Of a DNA stretch of 64,000 bases, positions 42,196-49,740 are shown piece after piece. The DNA is from Streptomyces pilosus (GTDB taxonomy: Bacteria; Actinomycetota; Actinomycetes; Streptomycetales; Streptomycetaceae). The DNA lies in the NCBI RefSeq assembly GCF_014649835.1, contig NZ_BMTU01000006.1:372001-436000 (forward strand). The letters are read 5' to 3'. The notes beneath the pieces were generated by a model. It saw only the letters and a list, made by a program, of their open reading frames with translations, searched no databases and was not told the DNA's origin. Position 1 is the stretch's first letter, and every line of letters begins with the position of its first letter. Position numbers and translations under genes: made by a program.

Positions 42196-42295
42196 AGCTT
42201 CGGGCGCCGTCGACTGCGGCGGTGAAAGCGGGGACGGCAGCCTTCGGGGCATCCGCGACGGCGGATGCTGCGAGGTGGAAGGCGTACCGGAACAT
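42194..42295 (-). CDS. Possible 33-residue leader peptide upstream of tuf3
   Basis: ATG 42295 to TGA 42194, starting MFRYAFHLAASAVADAPKAA and ending TAAVDGARS. AAGGA lies 8 nt before the ATG. It is Ala-rich (12 of 33) with one amphipathic stretch; I recognise no family. Its stop codon overlaps the 5' arm of the tuf3 leader hairpin, so ribosome position could affect folding. It could equally be an unrelated conserved small protein or a chance ORF. Confidence 0.4.
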   Translation of the reverse strand: MFRYAFHLAASAVADAPKAAVPAFTAAVDGARS

Positions 42296-42352
42296 GACGC
42301 CGATCCTTGCCGACGGCCCGCCCCGCGTCGAATGGTTTTCCGGGCCGGGCGG

Positions 42353-43087
42353 CTACCCGCCGATGTTCCGCAGCGCCTCGCGCACCGACAGCGGCGCGAA
42401 GCGCCCCCGCTCGCGCGCGAGGAAGGCCCGGACGGCGTCGGGGTCGGTCCTGGCGTACTCGCGCAGGGACCAGCCGATGGCCTTGCGCACGAAGAAGTCC
42501 GGGTGGTCGGAGCGGCGCAGGCAGTGGGCGAAGAGGCGTGCGGCGTCGGTGCGTTCCCTGAAGCGCAGCTGGTGGAGCAGGGCGGCGCGGACGAGCCACC
42601 TGTCGTCGTCGCCGATCCAGTCGTCCATGTCGGCGGTGAGCGCCGGGTCGGCGGCCACCAGCGGCCCGACGACGTGCGCGGCGAGCAGGTCGACGGTGTC
42701 CCACCAGGCGACCGTGGTGAGCAGGTGCCGGGCGACGGGCAGGAAGCCGGAGGAGAGGTGCCGTACGTGCCCGCGCAGGTGGTCCACGGCGAAGTAGTGG
42801 TACTCGCGCTCGGGCAGGTGCCAGCACCGCAGCGCGACGGCGGCGCAGTCGGCCTCGCCGGGGCGGGGCAGTCCCGCGGTGACGGTGCGGGACAGGGCGC
42901 GGCGGACCGGCGTGGCCAGGCCCAGGAAGGGGGCGACGTCCTTCATGTACGCCCGCATGGCCACGGCCCTCCCGGGGTCGGCCGCAGGCCGGTAGGCGGC
43001 GGTGAGCCGCTCCAGGACGGCATCGGCGAACGGGCTGTCCGGCACCGGCGGGGCTCCGGCCGCGGTGCCGCCTCCTGTGACGCGCAT
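42353..43087 (-). CDS. DNA alkylation repair (AlkD-like HEAT-repeat) protein
   Basis: 244 residues from ATG 43087. Alpha-helical HEAT-like repeats with the family blocks MRAYMKDVAPFLGLATPVRR, WWDTVDLLAAHVVGP, FFVRKAIGWSLREYA. AlkD enzymes remove bulky alkylpurines without base flipping; the conserved W/D/R residues of the DNA groove appear present (WWDTVD, RKAIGW). It lies upstream of the tuf3 leader on the same strand (57 bp), so read-through into tuf3 is possible. An ATG at 43114 would add nine residues. Confidence 0.88.
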   Translation of the reverse strand: MRVTGGGTAAGAPPVPDSPFADAVLERLTAAYRPAADPGRAVAMRAYMKDVAPFLGLATPVRRALSRTVTAGLPRPGEADCAAVALRCWHLPEREYHYFAVDHLRGHVRHLSSGFLPVARHLLTTVAWWDTVDLLAAHVVGPLVAADPALTADMDDWIGDDDRWLVRAALLHQLRFRERTDAARLFAHCLRRSDHPDFFVRKAIGWSLREYARTDPDAVRAFLARERGRFAPLSVREALRNIGG

Positions 43088-43136
43088 GAGACGAACACTA
43101 CGGCGATCACACATATTTGTCGGTTAGTGTCACCGA

Positions 43137-43925
43137 ATGCTCGATGCCACCACCCGCTCCGGGGGCACGGCTGCGGCCTCTCCCCGGGCCGCCGCACCCG
43201 ACCTCGCGGTCGCCGTCCCCACGGCCGCACCCGCTCTCCCGCCCGCCACCGGTGTCGCCGCGCGGTGCGCCAGAGTCCTGCTGTCCCCGTGGTCGAGACT
43301 GTCCCTGCTCGTGGTGCTGCTCGCCTCGGCGGCGTCGGCGGTGCTGGTCCTCGAACCACAGCGGCTGCTGACCGACGGCTGGCCGGACCGGCTCGGCGGT
43401 GCCGTGGCCGTCGTGGCGTACGCGGTGGCCTACGGGGTCTGCACGGTGGCGTTCGTGCCGCGTCCGCTGCTGAACCTGGCCGCGGGGGCCCTGTTCGCCT
43501 CGCAGCTGGGTCTGGCCGCCGCTCTGGGCGGCACGGTGCTCGGCGCCGGTCTGGCCTTCTGTCTGGGGCGGGCCCTCGGTCAGGAGGCGCTCCGTCCGCT
43601 GCTCCGCGGACGCTGGCTGAAGGCCGCGGACCACCAGCTCAGCCGGCACGGCTTCCGCTCGATGCTGGCGGCCCGGCTGTTCCCGGGCATCCCCTTCGCC
43701 GCCTCGAACTACTGCGCCGCCGTCTCCCGCATGGGCCTGCTGCCGTTCCTGCTGGCGACGGCGCTCGGCTCGGTCCCGAACACCGCCGCCTACGTCGTGG
43801 CGGGCGCCCGCGCCTCGACGCCGACGTCTCCGGCCTTCCTGATCGCGCTGGCCTGCATCGCCGTACCGGGCCTGGTGGGCGCGGTGGTGGCGTGGCGCAA
43901 GCGGAACCAGCTGCGCGGGCGGTGA
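43137..43925 (+). CDS. TVP38/TMEM64 (VTT-domain) membrane protein
   Basis: 262 residues. After a long low-complexity Ala/Pro N-terminus (about 1-45) come helices and the VTT core: AYGVCTVAFVPRPLLNLAAG near 105 and ARLFPGIPFAASNYCAAVSRMG near 185. The fold is related to DedA lipid scramblases. Function in actinomycetes is not established; envelope lipid handling is a fair guess. It is divergent from the AlkD-like gene across 49 bp that holds an AT-richer patch (CACATATTTGTCGG). Confidence 0.87.
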   Translation: MLDATTRSGGTAAASPRAAAPDLAVAVPTAAPALPPATGVAARCARVLLSPWSRLSLLVVLLASAASAVLVLEPQRLLTDGWPDRLGGAVAVVAYAVAYGVCTVAFVPRPLLNLAAGALFASQLGLAAALGGTVLGAGLAFCLGRALGQEALRPLLRGRWLKAADHQLSRHGFRSMLAARLFPGIPFAASNYCAAVSRMGLLPFLLATALGSVPNTAAYVVAGARASTPTSPAFLIALACIAVPGLVGAVVAWRKRNQLRGR

Positions 43926-43941
43926 GGGGGCCGGCGGCGCG

Positions 43942-45111
43942 TCAGAGCCGTTCCAGCACCATCGCGTTGGCCAGCCCGCCCGCCTCGCACATGGTCTGCA
44001 GGGCGTAGCGGGCGCCGCGTTCGCGCATCGCGTGCACCAGGGTCGTGGTCAGCCGGGTGCCGCTGGCGCCGAGCGGGTGTCCGAGGGCGAGGGCGCCGCC
44101 GTGCACGTTGACCTTGCCGAGGTCGGCTCCGGTCTCCTGTTGCCAGGCCAGGACCACACTGGCGAACGCCTCGTTGACCTCGAAGAGGTCGATGTCGTCG
44201 AGCGAGAGCCCCGCCCGGCGCAGTGCCTTCTCGGTGGCCGGGACGACACCGGTGAGCATCAGCAGCGGGTCGGAGCCGGTGACGGCGAAGCCGTGCAGCC
44301 GCGCGAGCGGGCGCAGGCCGAGCCGGGCGGCACTCTCGCTGGAGGTGATGAGGACCGCGGAGGCGCCGTCGTTGACGGGACTGGCGTTCCCCGCGGTGAC
44401 GTTCCACTCGATCTGCGGGAAGCGTTCGGCCAGGGCCGGGTCGTGGTAGGCGGGCCGCAGTCCGGCCAGCACCTCGGTGGTGCTGTCGGGGCGCACGCAC
44501 TCGTCGCGGGTGACGCCGTCCAGGGGCGCGACCTCGGCGTCGAACAGTCCCGCCTCCCAGGCCGCGGCGGCCCTGTGGTGCGAGGTGACGGCGAAGGAGT
44601 CCATCCGCTCGCGGCCGATGGACCACTTGGCGGCGATCAGTTCGGCGCTGATGCCCTGCGGGACGAGCCCCTCGGGGTAGCGCTCGGCGACTCCCGGGCC
44701 GAAGGGGTCCGTGCCCTCGGGCACGTTGGACCACATCGGCACCCGGCTCATGGACTCCACGCCGCAGGCGACGACCAGGTCGTAGGCGCCCGCCATGACG
44801 CCCTGGGCCGCGAAGTGCACGGCCTGCTGGGAGGAGCCGCACTGGCGGTCCACCGTGGTGGCCGGGACGGACTCCGGCAGGCCGGCGGACAGGGCGGCGT
44901 AGCGGGTGGTGTTCATGGCCTGCTCGCCGACCTGGTCGACGGCTCCGCCGATGACGTCGTCGATCAGCGCGGGGTCCACGCCGGACCGTTCGACGAGGGT
45001 GCGCAGGGTGTGGGCGAGGAGTTCGACGGGATGGACGTGGGCGAGGGCACCGTTCGGCTTGCCCCTGCCGATGGGGGTGCGTACGGCTTCGACGACGACT
45101 GCGTCACGCAT
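43942..45111 (-). CDS. Acetyl-CoA acetyltransferase / 3-ketoacyl-CoA thiolase
   Basis: 389 residues. Nucleophile Cys91 in DRQCGSSQQA, His in VNVHGGALALGHPLGASG, and the second Cys in TMCEAGGLANA (usual CEGGG; one Gly replaced by Ala). The type is the FadA-like catabolic thiolase, cleaving 3-ketoacyl-CoA with CoA. Divergent from an HxlR regulator that probably represses it. No other beta-oxidation gene is beside it, so the pathway cannot be named. Confidence 0.93.
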   Translation of the reverse strand: MRDAVVVEAVRTPIGRGKPNGALAHVHPVELLAHTLRTLVERSGVDPALIDDVIGGAVDQVGEQAMNTTRYAALSAGLPESVPATTVDRQCGSSQQAVHFAAQGVMAGAYDLVVACGVESMSRVPMWSNVPEGTDPFGPGVAERYPEGLVPQGISAELIAAKWSIGRERMDSFAVTSHHRAAAAWEAGLFDAEVAPLDGVTRDECVRPDSTTEVLAGLRPAYHDPALAERFPQIEWNVTAGNASPVNDGASAVLITSSESAARLGLRPLARLHGFAVTGSDPLLMLTGVVPATEKALRRAGLSLDDIDLFEVNEAFASVVLAWQQETGADLGKVNVHGGALALGHPLGASGTRLTTTLVHAMRERGARYALQTMCEAGGLANAMVLERL

Positions 45112-45186
45112 GGTGCGGGCCTCCTTGGCCGCCCGGTCCGGTGCCGGGGCGCTGCGGGAACGACGTACCGGTGAGTAGGAAATCCG

Positions 45187-45209
45187 AACTCACCATAGCG
45201 TCGTGAGTT
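45187..45209. promoter_or_regulatory. AACTCAC-N9-GTGAGTT operator of the HxlR/thiolase pair
   Basis: Perfect 7-9-7 inverted repeat, centred in the 129-bp divergent gap. It abuts the HxlR -35 region (TTGGAA at 45208) while the HxlR -10 TAGACT is at 45229-45234. A symmetric site in this place suits a dimeric winged-helix HxlR repressor. Confidence 0.6.
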
Positions 45210-45240
45210 GGAAATTCAAACCCTCCCGTAGACTCGACGC

Positions 45241-45714
45241 ATGGCCGCCGCCCCCAAAGACCCGCGCCCCTGCTCGATCGCCGACGCGCTCGCACTCGTC
45301 GGCGAGAAGTACTCCCTGCTCGTCCTGCGCGAGGTGTGCCTCGGCAACGGCCGCTTCGACCAGCTGGTGCGCAACACCGGCGCCCCGCGCGACGTCCTGG
45401 CCACACGGCTGCGGCGGCTGGTCGACGCCGGGATCCTGGCCAAGCACCTCTACAGCGAACGCCCCCAGCGCTTCGAGTACCGGCCCACCCGGGCGGGGCT
45501 GGAGCTGGAGCCCGTCCTGCTGACCCTCAAGGACTGGGGCGACCGTCATCTGCGGCCGGACGGCGACCTGCCGATGGTGCTCGACCACGGCTGCGGCGAC
45601 ACGTTCGTGCCGGTCGTCACCTGCCGGGCCTGCGGCGGCGAGGCGCGGCACGAGGAGCTGACCCCGCGTCCGCAGACCCCCGGGTGGACGGTGAGCGGGC
45701 CGACGGCGGCGTGA
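45241..45714 (+). CDS. HxlR-family transcriptional regulator
   Basis: 157 residues. The winged helix (about 15-100) shows CSIADALALVGEKYSLLVLR, FDQLVRNTGAPRDVLATRLR and the wing YSERPQRFEYRPTRAG. A C-terminal extension of about 45 residues has HGCGD and CRACGGEA, three Cys that might bind a metal or sense redox. TAGACT ends 6 nt before the ATG: leaderless. It probably controls itself and the divergent thiolase through the 7-9-7 dyad. Confidence 0.9.
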   Translation: MAAAPKDPRPCSIADALALVGEKYSLLVLREVCLGNGRFDQLVRNTGAPRDVLATRLRRLVDAGILAKHLYSERPQRFEYRPTRAGLELEPVLLTLKDWGDRHLRPDGDLPMVLDHGCGDTFVPVVTCRACGGEARHEELTPRPQTPGWTVSGPTAA

Positions 45715-45871
45715 GCCGCCCGGGGGTCGGCGAGCCGCACGGTCCTGACGCCTGGGGTTCATCTTGGGGCGCTACGCTTCCCCCTCGGCGCGCCCGATCA
45801 CCGATCACCGCACGTGGCGGCGTGGTGTGCCCTTCGCCCGTCCACGATCGGCACTTGGACTCCGCTGACTC

Positions 45872-46747
45872 ATGTCTTGGTTTGAATCCCTCATCCTCGG
45901 ACTCGTCCAGGGGCTGACCGAGTTCCTTCCCGTCTCCTCCAGCGCGCACCTGCGGCTGACCGCGGCCTTCTCCGGCTGGGAGGACCCGGGCGCCGCCTTC
46001 ACCGCGATCACCCAGATCGGCACGGAGACCGCGGTGCTGATCTACTTCCGCAAGGACATCGGCCGCATCCTGTCGGCCTGGACCCGTTCCCTGACGGACA
46101 AGCGGATGCGCCGGGACCCGGACGCGCGCATGGGTTGGCTGGTCATCGTCGGCTCCATCCCGATCGGGGTGCTCGGGGTGACCCTCAAGGACCAGATCGA
46201 GGGCCCCTTCCGCGACCTGCGGCTCACCGCGGCCATGCTCATCGGCATGGGCATCGTGCTCGGCGTCGCCGACCGGCTCGCCGCGCGGGACGAGAGCGGC
46301 GGCCGGCACCGGGCCGCCAAGCAGCGCAAGGATCTGGACGACCTGACCGTCAAGGACGGCCTGATCTACGGCATCTGCCAGGCCATGGCCCTCATCCCGG
46401 GCGTGTCCCGCTCCGGCGCCACCATCAGCGGCGGCCTGTTCATGGGCTACCGGCGCGAGGCCGCGGCCCGCTACTCCTTCCTGCTCGCCATCCCGGCCGT
46501 GCTGGCCTCCGGCGCCTTCGAGCTGAAGGACGCCGCCGACGGCGGGCACGTCTCCTGGGGCCCGACGGCGTTCGCCACGGTCGTCGCCTTCGTGACCGGC
46601 TACGCGGTGATCGCCTGGTTCATGAAGTTCATCTCGACCAGGAGCTTCATGCCGTTCGTCTGGTACCGCATCGCGCTCGGCGTGGTGATCATCGTCCTGG
46701 TCGGCATGGGCGTCCTCAGCCCGCACGCGGCGGAGTCGGCGGGCTGA
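45872..46747 (+). CDS. uppP: Undecaprenyl-diphosphatase (bacitracin-resistance type)
   Basis: 291 residues, strongly hydrophobic with about eight helices. The two family motifs are EFLPVSSSAHL (17-27) and PGVSRSGATIS (about 174-184), holding the catalytic Glu, Ser and Arg. The enzyme recycles undecaprenyl pyrophosphate to the monophosphate carrier for peptidoglycan and teichoic-acid export, and confers bacitracin tolerance when abundant. ATG 45872 matches the family start MSWFESLILGLVQG. No ribosome site is visible; TACGCT (45772-45777) may be a distant -10. Confidence 0.95.
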   Translation: MSWFESLILGLVQGLTEFLPVSSSAHLRLTAAFSGWEDPGAAFTAITQIGTETAVLIYFRKDIGRILSAWTRSLTDKRMRRDPDARMGWLVIVGSIPIGVLGVTLKDQIEGPFRDLRLTAAMLIGMGIVLGVADRLAARDESGGRHRAAKQRKDLDDLTVKDGLIYGICQAMALIPGVSRSGATISGGLFMGYRREAAARYSFLLAIPAVLASGAFELKDAADGGHVSWGPTAFATVVAFVTGYAVIAWFMKFISTRSFMPFVWYRIALGVVIIVLVGMGVLSPHAAESAG

Positions 46748-46848
46748 ACCGGCGCGGGGGAAGGTGACCGGGGCACGTGACCGAGAGCATACGGGTCCCG
46801 TAGCCGTCCGGTAGCGCACCGTCAGTCCATGGCCCTAGGCTGGTCGTC

Positions 46849-47028
46849 ATGTCCCCCGATTTAACGACCCCTGGTTCCGTGCGGCCCGCCGCCGAGGTCA
46901 ACGAGGAGATCCGCGCGCTGTGGCTGCGCGCGAGGGGCTCCCTGTCCGACCGGGAACGCGCGGAGTACGAGCTGCTCGTGATCGAGTGGGCCGCGGCGAT
47001 GCGCGGCCGGGTCGTCGAGGCGGCCTGA
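46849..47028 (+). CDS. Small conserved-looking protein with a TTA codon
   Basis: 59 residues, ATG 46849 to TGA 47028. Sequence runs MSPDLTTPGSVRPAAEVNEE then a predicted amphipathic helical stretch with IRALWLRARG, LSDRERAEYELLVIEW. Codon bias is typical for a real gene. Codon 5 is TTA (46861-46863), the only secure in-frame TTA I found among rightward genes in this window, so expression may require the bldA tRNA. TAGGCT (46836-46841) lies 7 nt before the ATG, giving a leaderless mRNA. Function unknown. A palindrome TACGGGTCCCGTA (46790-46802) lies upstream. Confidence 0.75.
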   Translation: MSPDLTTPGSVRPAAEVNEEIRALWLRARGSLSDRERAEYELLVIEWAAAMRGRVVEAA

Positions 47029-47053
47029 CCGTCCCCCGCGTGTCCCGCGGGCG

Positions 47054-47794
47054 TCAGCGCCCGCCCGCGACCCGCAGCACCGTCCCGGTGGTGTACGAGG
47101 CGTCCGGCGACATCAGCCACGCCACGGCCGCCGCGATCTCCTCGGCCCGCCCCGCGCGCCGCAGCGGTACCGCCCCGGCGACCTGCCGGGCCCGGTCCGG
47201 GGCACCCATCGCGGCGTGCATCTCCGTGTCGATGACACCGGGGGCGACCGCGTTGACCCGGATGCCGTCCGGACCGAGTTCCTTGGCCAGCCCCAGGGTG
47301 AGCGCGTCGACGGCGGCCTTCGTCGCCGCGTAGTGCACGTACTCGTTCGGACTGCCCAGGGTGGCCGCGCCCGAGGAGATGTTCACGATCACGCCCTCGC
47401 CCCGGGGGACCATCAGCTGCGCCGCCCGACGCGAGCACAGCAGGGTGCCCATCAGGTTGACGTCGACGACCCGGCGCAGCGTGCCGGTGTCCACCTCGGT
47501 GAACCGCCCCAGCGGCCCGGTCACCGCCGCGTTGTTCACCAGCCCGGTCACCGGCCCGAGCTCCCGCTCCGCCACCTCGAAGAGCCGCTCGGCGTCCGCC
47601 TCGACCGCCGTGTCCGCACGCACGGTCACCGCCCGTGAACCGGCAGCCCGCACCCCCTCCGCCACCGACTCGGCGGCGTCGGCGTCTTGGACGTAGTTCA
47701 CGGCGACGTCGTGCCCCTCCGCCGCCAGCCGCAGACAGGTCGCGGCACCGATCCCCCGGCTGCCACCGGTGACCACCGTGACCAGACGCTTCAT
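47054..47794 (-). CDS. SDR-family oxidoreductase (FabG-like)
   Basis: 246 residues. TGGSRGIG cofactor motif at 10-17, NNAAV (variant NNAG), active-site Ser in NISSG and YAATK. The ending YTTGTVLRVAGGR is classical. The substrate is unknown. ATG 47794 has AGGAGG complementary to 47800-47805, 5 nt away. Upstream in the leader is an 11-bp inverted repeat (47807-47817 with 47848-47858). It converges with the small TTA gene, 25 bp apart. Confidence 0.9.
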   Translation of the reverse strand: MKRLVTVVTGGSRGIGAATCLRLAAEGHDVAVNYVQDADAAESVAEGVRAAGSRAVTVRADTAVEADAERLFEVAERELGPVTGLVNNAAVTGPLGRFTEVDTGTLRRVVDVNLMGTLLCSRRAAQLMVPRGEGVIVNISSGAATLGSPNEYVHYAATKAAVDALTLGLAKELGPDGIRVNAVAPGVIDTEMHAAMGAPDRARQVAGAVPLRRAGRAEEIAAAVAWLMSPDASYTTGTVLRVAGGR

Positions 47795-47954
47795 GACTAC
47801 CTCCTGCGAAGAGCGCGAGACGAAGATCCTCAAGGCTCGCAGACGTGCGCGCTCTTCGTCACCAAGGGCGCGGGCCCGCTCCCCGGGACGGGGGACCCGG
47901 CCCCGTGTGCCGGGCCCGGCGCGGGAGCCGGCGTGTGCCCCCGGCTCCCCGGGA

Positions 47955-48392
47955 TCAGGCGCCGACGTACTGGGAGGCGTACTCCCCGGTGGGCGGGACG
48001 ACGGTGATGACGTCGATCAGCACACCGTCGGGGGCGGCGACGATGAAGTGGCGCTGGCCGAACTCCTCCGTGCGCAGGGACAGCACTTCGGGCAGGCCCG
48101 CCCCGGCCACGAGCCGCCGGTGCTCGGCGTCGACGTCGTCCACCTCGAAGTTCAGCAGCAGGCCGCCCCGGAGCGCGGTCCGGTGGCCCTCGGGGACCGT
48201 GGGGTGGGCGTGGTCCAGCAGGGCCAGCTCGTACTGCGGGGCGTCGGAGCGGCGCAGGCTCACGTACCAGTCCGCCTCGAAGGTCACCTCGAACCCGAGG
48301 TGACGGGTGTAGAAGTCGCGTGCGGCGGCCACGCTCCGGGTGGCGATCACCGGGTAGAAGCCGCCGAGCCCGGTCGTGGGTGCGTTCGTCAT
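47955..48392 (-). CDS. Glyoxalase/bleomycin-resistance (VOC) family protein
   Basis: 145 residues with one vicinal-oxygen-chelate module pair: YPVIATRSVAAARDFYTRHLGF at the N-terminus and LLLNFEVDDVDAEHRRL / HFIVAAPDGVLIDVITVV later. Potential metal ligands include His and Glu in the beta strands, but the enzyme activity cannot be assigned. It is divergent from a TetR gene, and a perfect TetR-type operator lies 26 bp before its start, so it is almost certainly that regulator's target. Confidence 0.88.
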   Translation of the reverse strand: MTNAPTTGLGGFYPVIATRSVAAARDFYTRHLGFEVTFEADWYVSLRRSDAPQYELALLDHAHPTVPEGHRTALRGGLLLNFEVDDVDAEHRRLVAGAGLPEVLSLRTEEFGQRHFIVAAPDGVLIDVITVVPPTGEYASQYVGA

Positions 48393-48417
48393 GGCAGAGA
48401 CCCTTCCCGTCGGTTTC

Positions 48418-48434
48418 ACATACCTGCGGTATGT
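48418..48434. promoter_or_regulatory. TetR operator 1 (glyoxalase side)
   Basis: ACATACC-TGC-GGTATGT, a perfect 7-3-7 palindrome. Its core CATACC-N3-GGTATG is repeated 30 bp away (centre to centre) at 48448-48464. Confidence 0.75.
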
Positions 48435-48447
48435 CAACGAGCCGGTA

Positions 48448-48464
48448 GCATACCCCGGGTATGC
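48448..48464. promoter_or_regulatory. TetR operator 2 (regulator side)
   Basis: GCATACC-CCG-GGTATGC, a perfect 7-3-7 palindrome with the same core as operator 1 and about three helical turns from it, suggesting two repressor dimers on one DNA face. Confidence 0.75.
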
Positions 48465-48489
48465 GAAAAGGAGAGGCGGTGCGTACGCG

Positions 48490-49071
48490 ATGGCGCTCAG
48501 CCGGGCGGAGCAGCGGGCGGCCACGCGGCGGGCGCTGACGGCCGAAGGGCGGCGGCGGTTCGCCGCCGAGGGGTACCACCAGGTGGTGCTGGCCGACGTG
48601 GCGCGGGCGGCCGGAGTCACCAAGGGCGCCGCCTATCACCACTTCGACAGCAAGGCGGGGCTCTTCCGGGCCGTCGTCCGCGAGGCGCAGCGGGAGCTGG
48701 GTGAACGGGTGGCGGGCGCGGCCGACCGGCACGAGGACGGCTGGGAGCGGCTGCGGGCCGGCTGCCGGGCGTTCCTGGCCGCGGGCACCGACCCCGCCGT
48801 GCGCCGGATCCTGCTGGTCGACGCGCCGACCGTGCTGGGCTGGGACGAGTGGCGGGCGCAGGACGAGGAGTCCTCCGCCCGGCACCTGGAGGAGGTCCTG
48901 ACCGACCTCGCCGCGGCCGGGAGCATCGCCGACCAGCCGGTGGAGCCCCTGGCCCGGCTGCTCTCGGGGGCGATGAACGAGGCGGCGCTGTGGATCGCGC
49001 GGGGCGGCGACCCCCGGGCCGCGGAGCAGGCCCTCGACCGGCTGCTGGAGGGACTGCGCACCCCGGCCTGA
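48490..49071 (+). CDS. TetR/AcrR-family transcriptional regulator
   Basis: 193 residues from ATG 48490. The N-terminal helix-turn-helix (about 5-55; LADVARAAGVTKGAAYHHFDSKAGLF) is typical; the C-terminal ligand domain is variable. GGAGAGG lies at 48472-48478. Two perfect CATACC-N3-GGTATG sites in the divergent region fit autorepression and repression of the VOC-family gene. The ligand is unknown, probably a toxic small molecule handled by the VOC protein. Confidence 0.9.
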   Translation: MALSRAEQRAATRRALTAEGRRRFAAEGYHQVVLADVARAAGVTKGAAYHHFDSKAGLFRAVVREAQRELGERVAGAADRHEDGWERLRAGCRAFLAAGTDPAVRRILLVDAPTVLGWDEWRAQDEESSARHLEEVLTDLAAAGSIADQPVEPLARLLSGAMNEAALWIARGGDPRAAEQALDRLLEGLRTPA

Positions 49072-49133
49072 CCGCGGGATCCGGCTTTCCCCGCCGGACG
49101 GCCGGCCCGGCCGGGGCCGAGGACCGGTGAACG

Positions 49134-49166
49134 TGGCGGCGCACGCCCCCTTGGCGGCGCACGCCC
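49134..49166 (+). repeat. 15-bp direct repeat before the SnoaL-like gene
   Basis: TGGCGGCGCACGCCC occurs at 49134-49148 and again at 49152-49166, ending one base before ATG 49168. It may be a local duplication or a binding element; no ribosome site is visible here. Confidence 0.6.
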
Positions 49167-49167
49167 G

Positions 49168-49671
49168 ATGGCCAACACTGATCCGATGACCCAGCGTGTG
49201 GAGCTCGCGACCGTGAGGGACCGGCTGGCCGTGGACGGACTCGTCACCGAGTACGCGGTGGCCGTCGACGACGGTGACTGGGAGACGTACCGGGCCCTGT
49301 TCACGCCGGACGGGCGGGCCGACTACCGGTCGGCGGGCGGTATCGAGGGGAGCGCCCGGACGGTGGCCGGATGGCTGGCCGAGAGCCTCGGGCCCTACCC
49401 CGTGCGCCAGCACCTGATGGTCAACCGGCGGGTGCGCTTCGGGGTCTGGGAGCAGGACCGGGGCGACACGGCCCGGGTGCGGGCCGACTACGTGAACCCG
49501 ATGTGCCGCACCGGAGCCGGCGGGGAGCCGGCCGAGCCGGAGTTCGTGTGCGGCGGCCGGTGCGTGTTCGCGATGCTGCGCACGGACGACGGCTGGCGCC
49601 TGAGCGGGGTGGTCGTGCGGGAGACGTGGCGGCGCCCGACCGGCCGGAGGACCGCCCCCGTGGTCCACTGA
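49168..49671 (+). CDS. SnoaL-like (NTF2-fold) domain protein
   Basis: 167 residues. The NTF2-like cone is recognisable: VDGLVTEYAVAVDDGDWETYRALFTPDGRADY and later VFAMLRTDDGWRLSGVVVRETW. Such stand-alone domains include aromatic dehydratases, hydroxylases and cyclases as well as non-enzymes; the Asp/His pair cannot be assigned. Starts at 49168 or 49186 are possible. It may be transcribed with the downstream lnt gene (69 bp gap). Confidence 0.82.
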   Translation: MANTDPMTQRVELATVRDRLAVDGLVTEYAVAVDDGDWETYRALFTPDGRADYRSAGGIEGSARTVAGWLAESLGPYPVRQHLMVNRRVRFGVWEQDRGDTARVRADYVNPMCRTGAGGEPAEPEFVCGGRCVFAMLRTDDGWRLSGVVVRETWRRPTGRRTAPVVH

Positions 49672-49740
49672 TCCGGTGTGCGGTGTTGCGGATCGGCACC
49701 GGGACGCACACTGGAGGCAGCACGGGGTAGGGAGGCGCCT

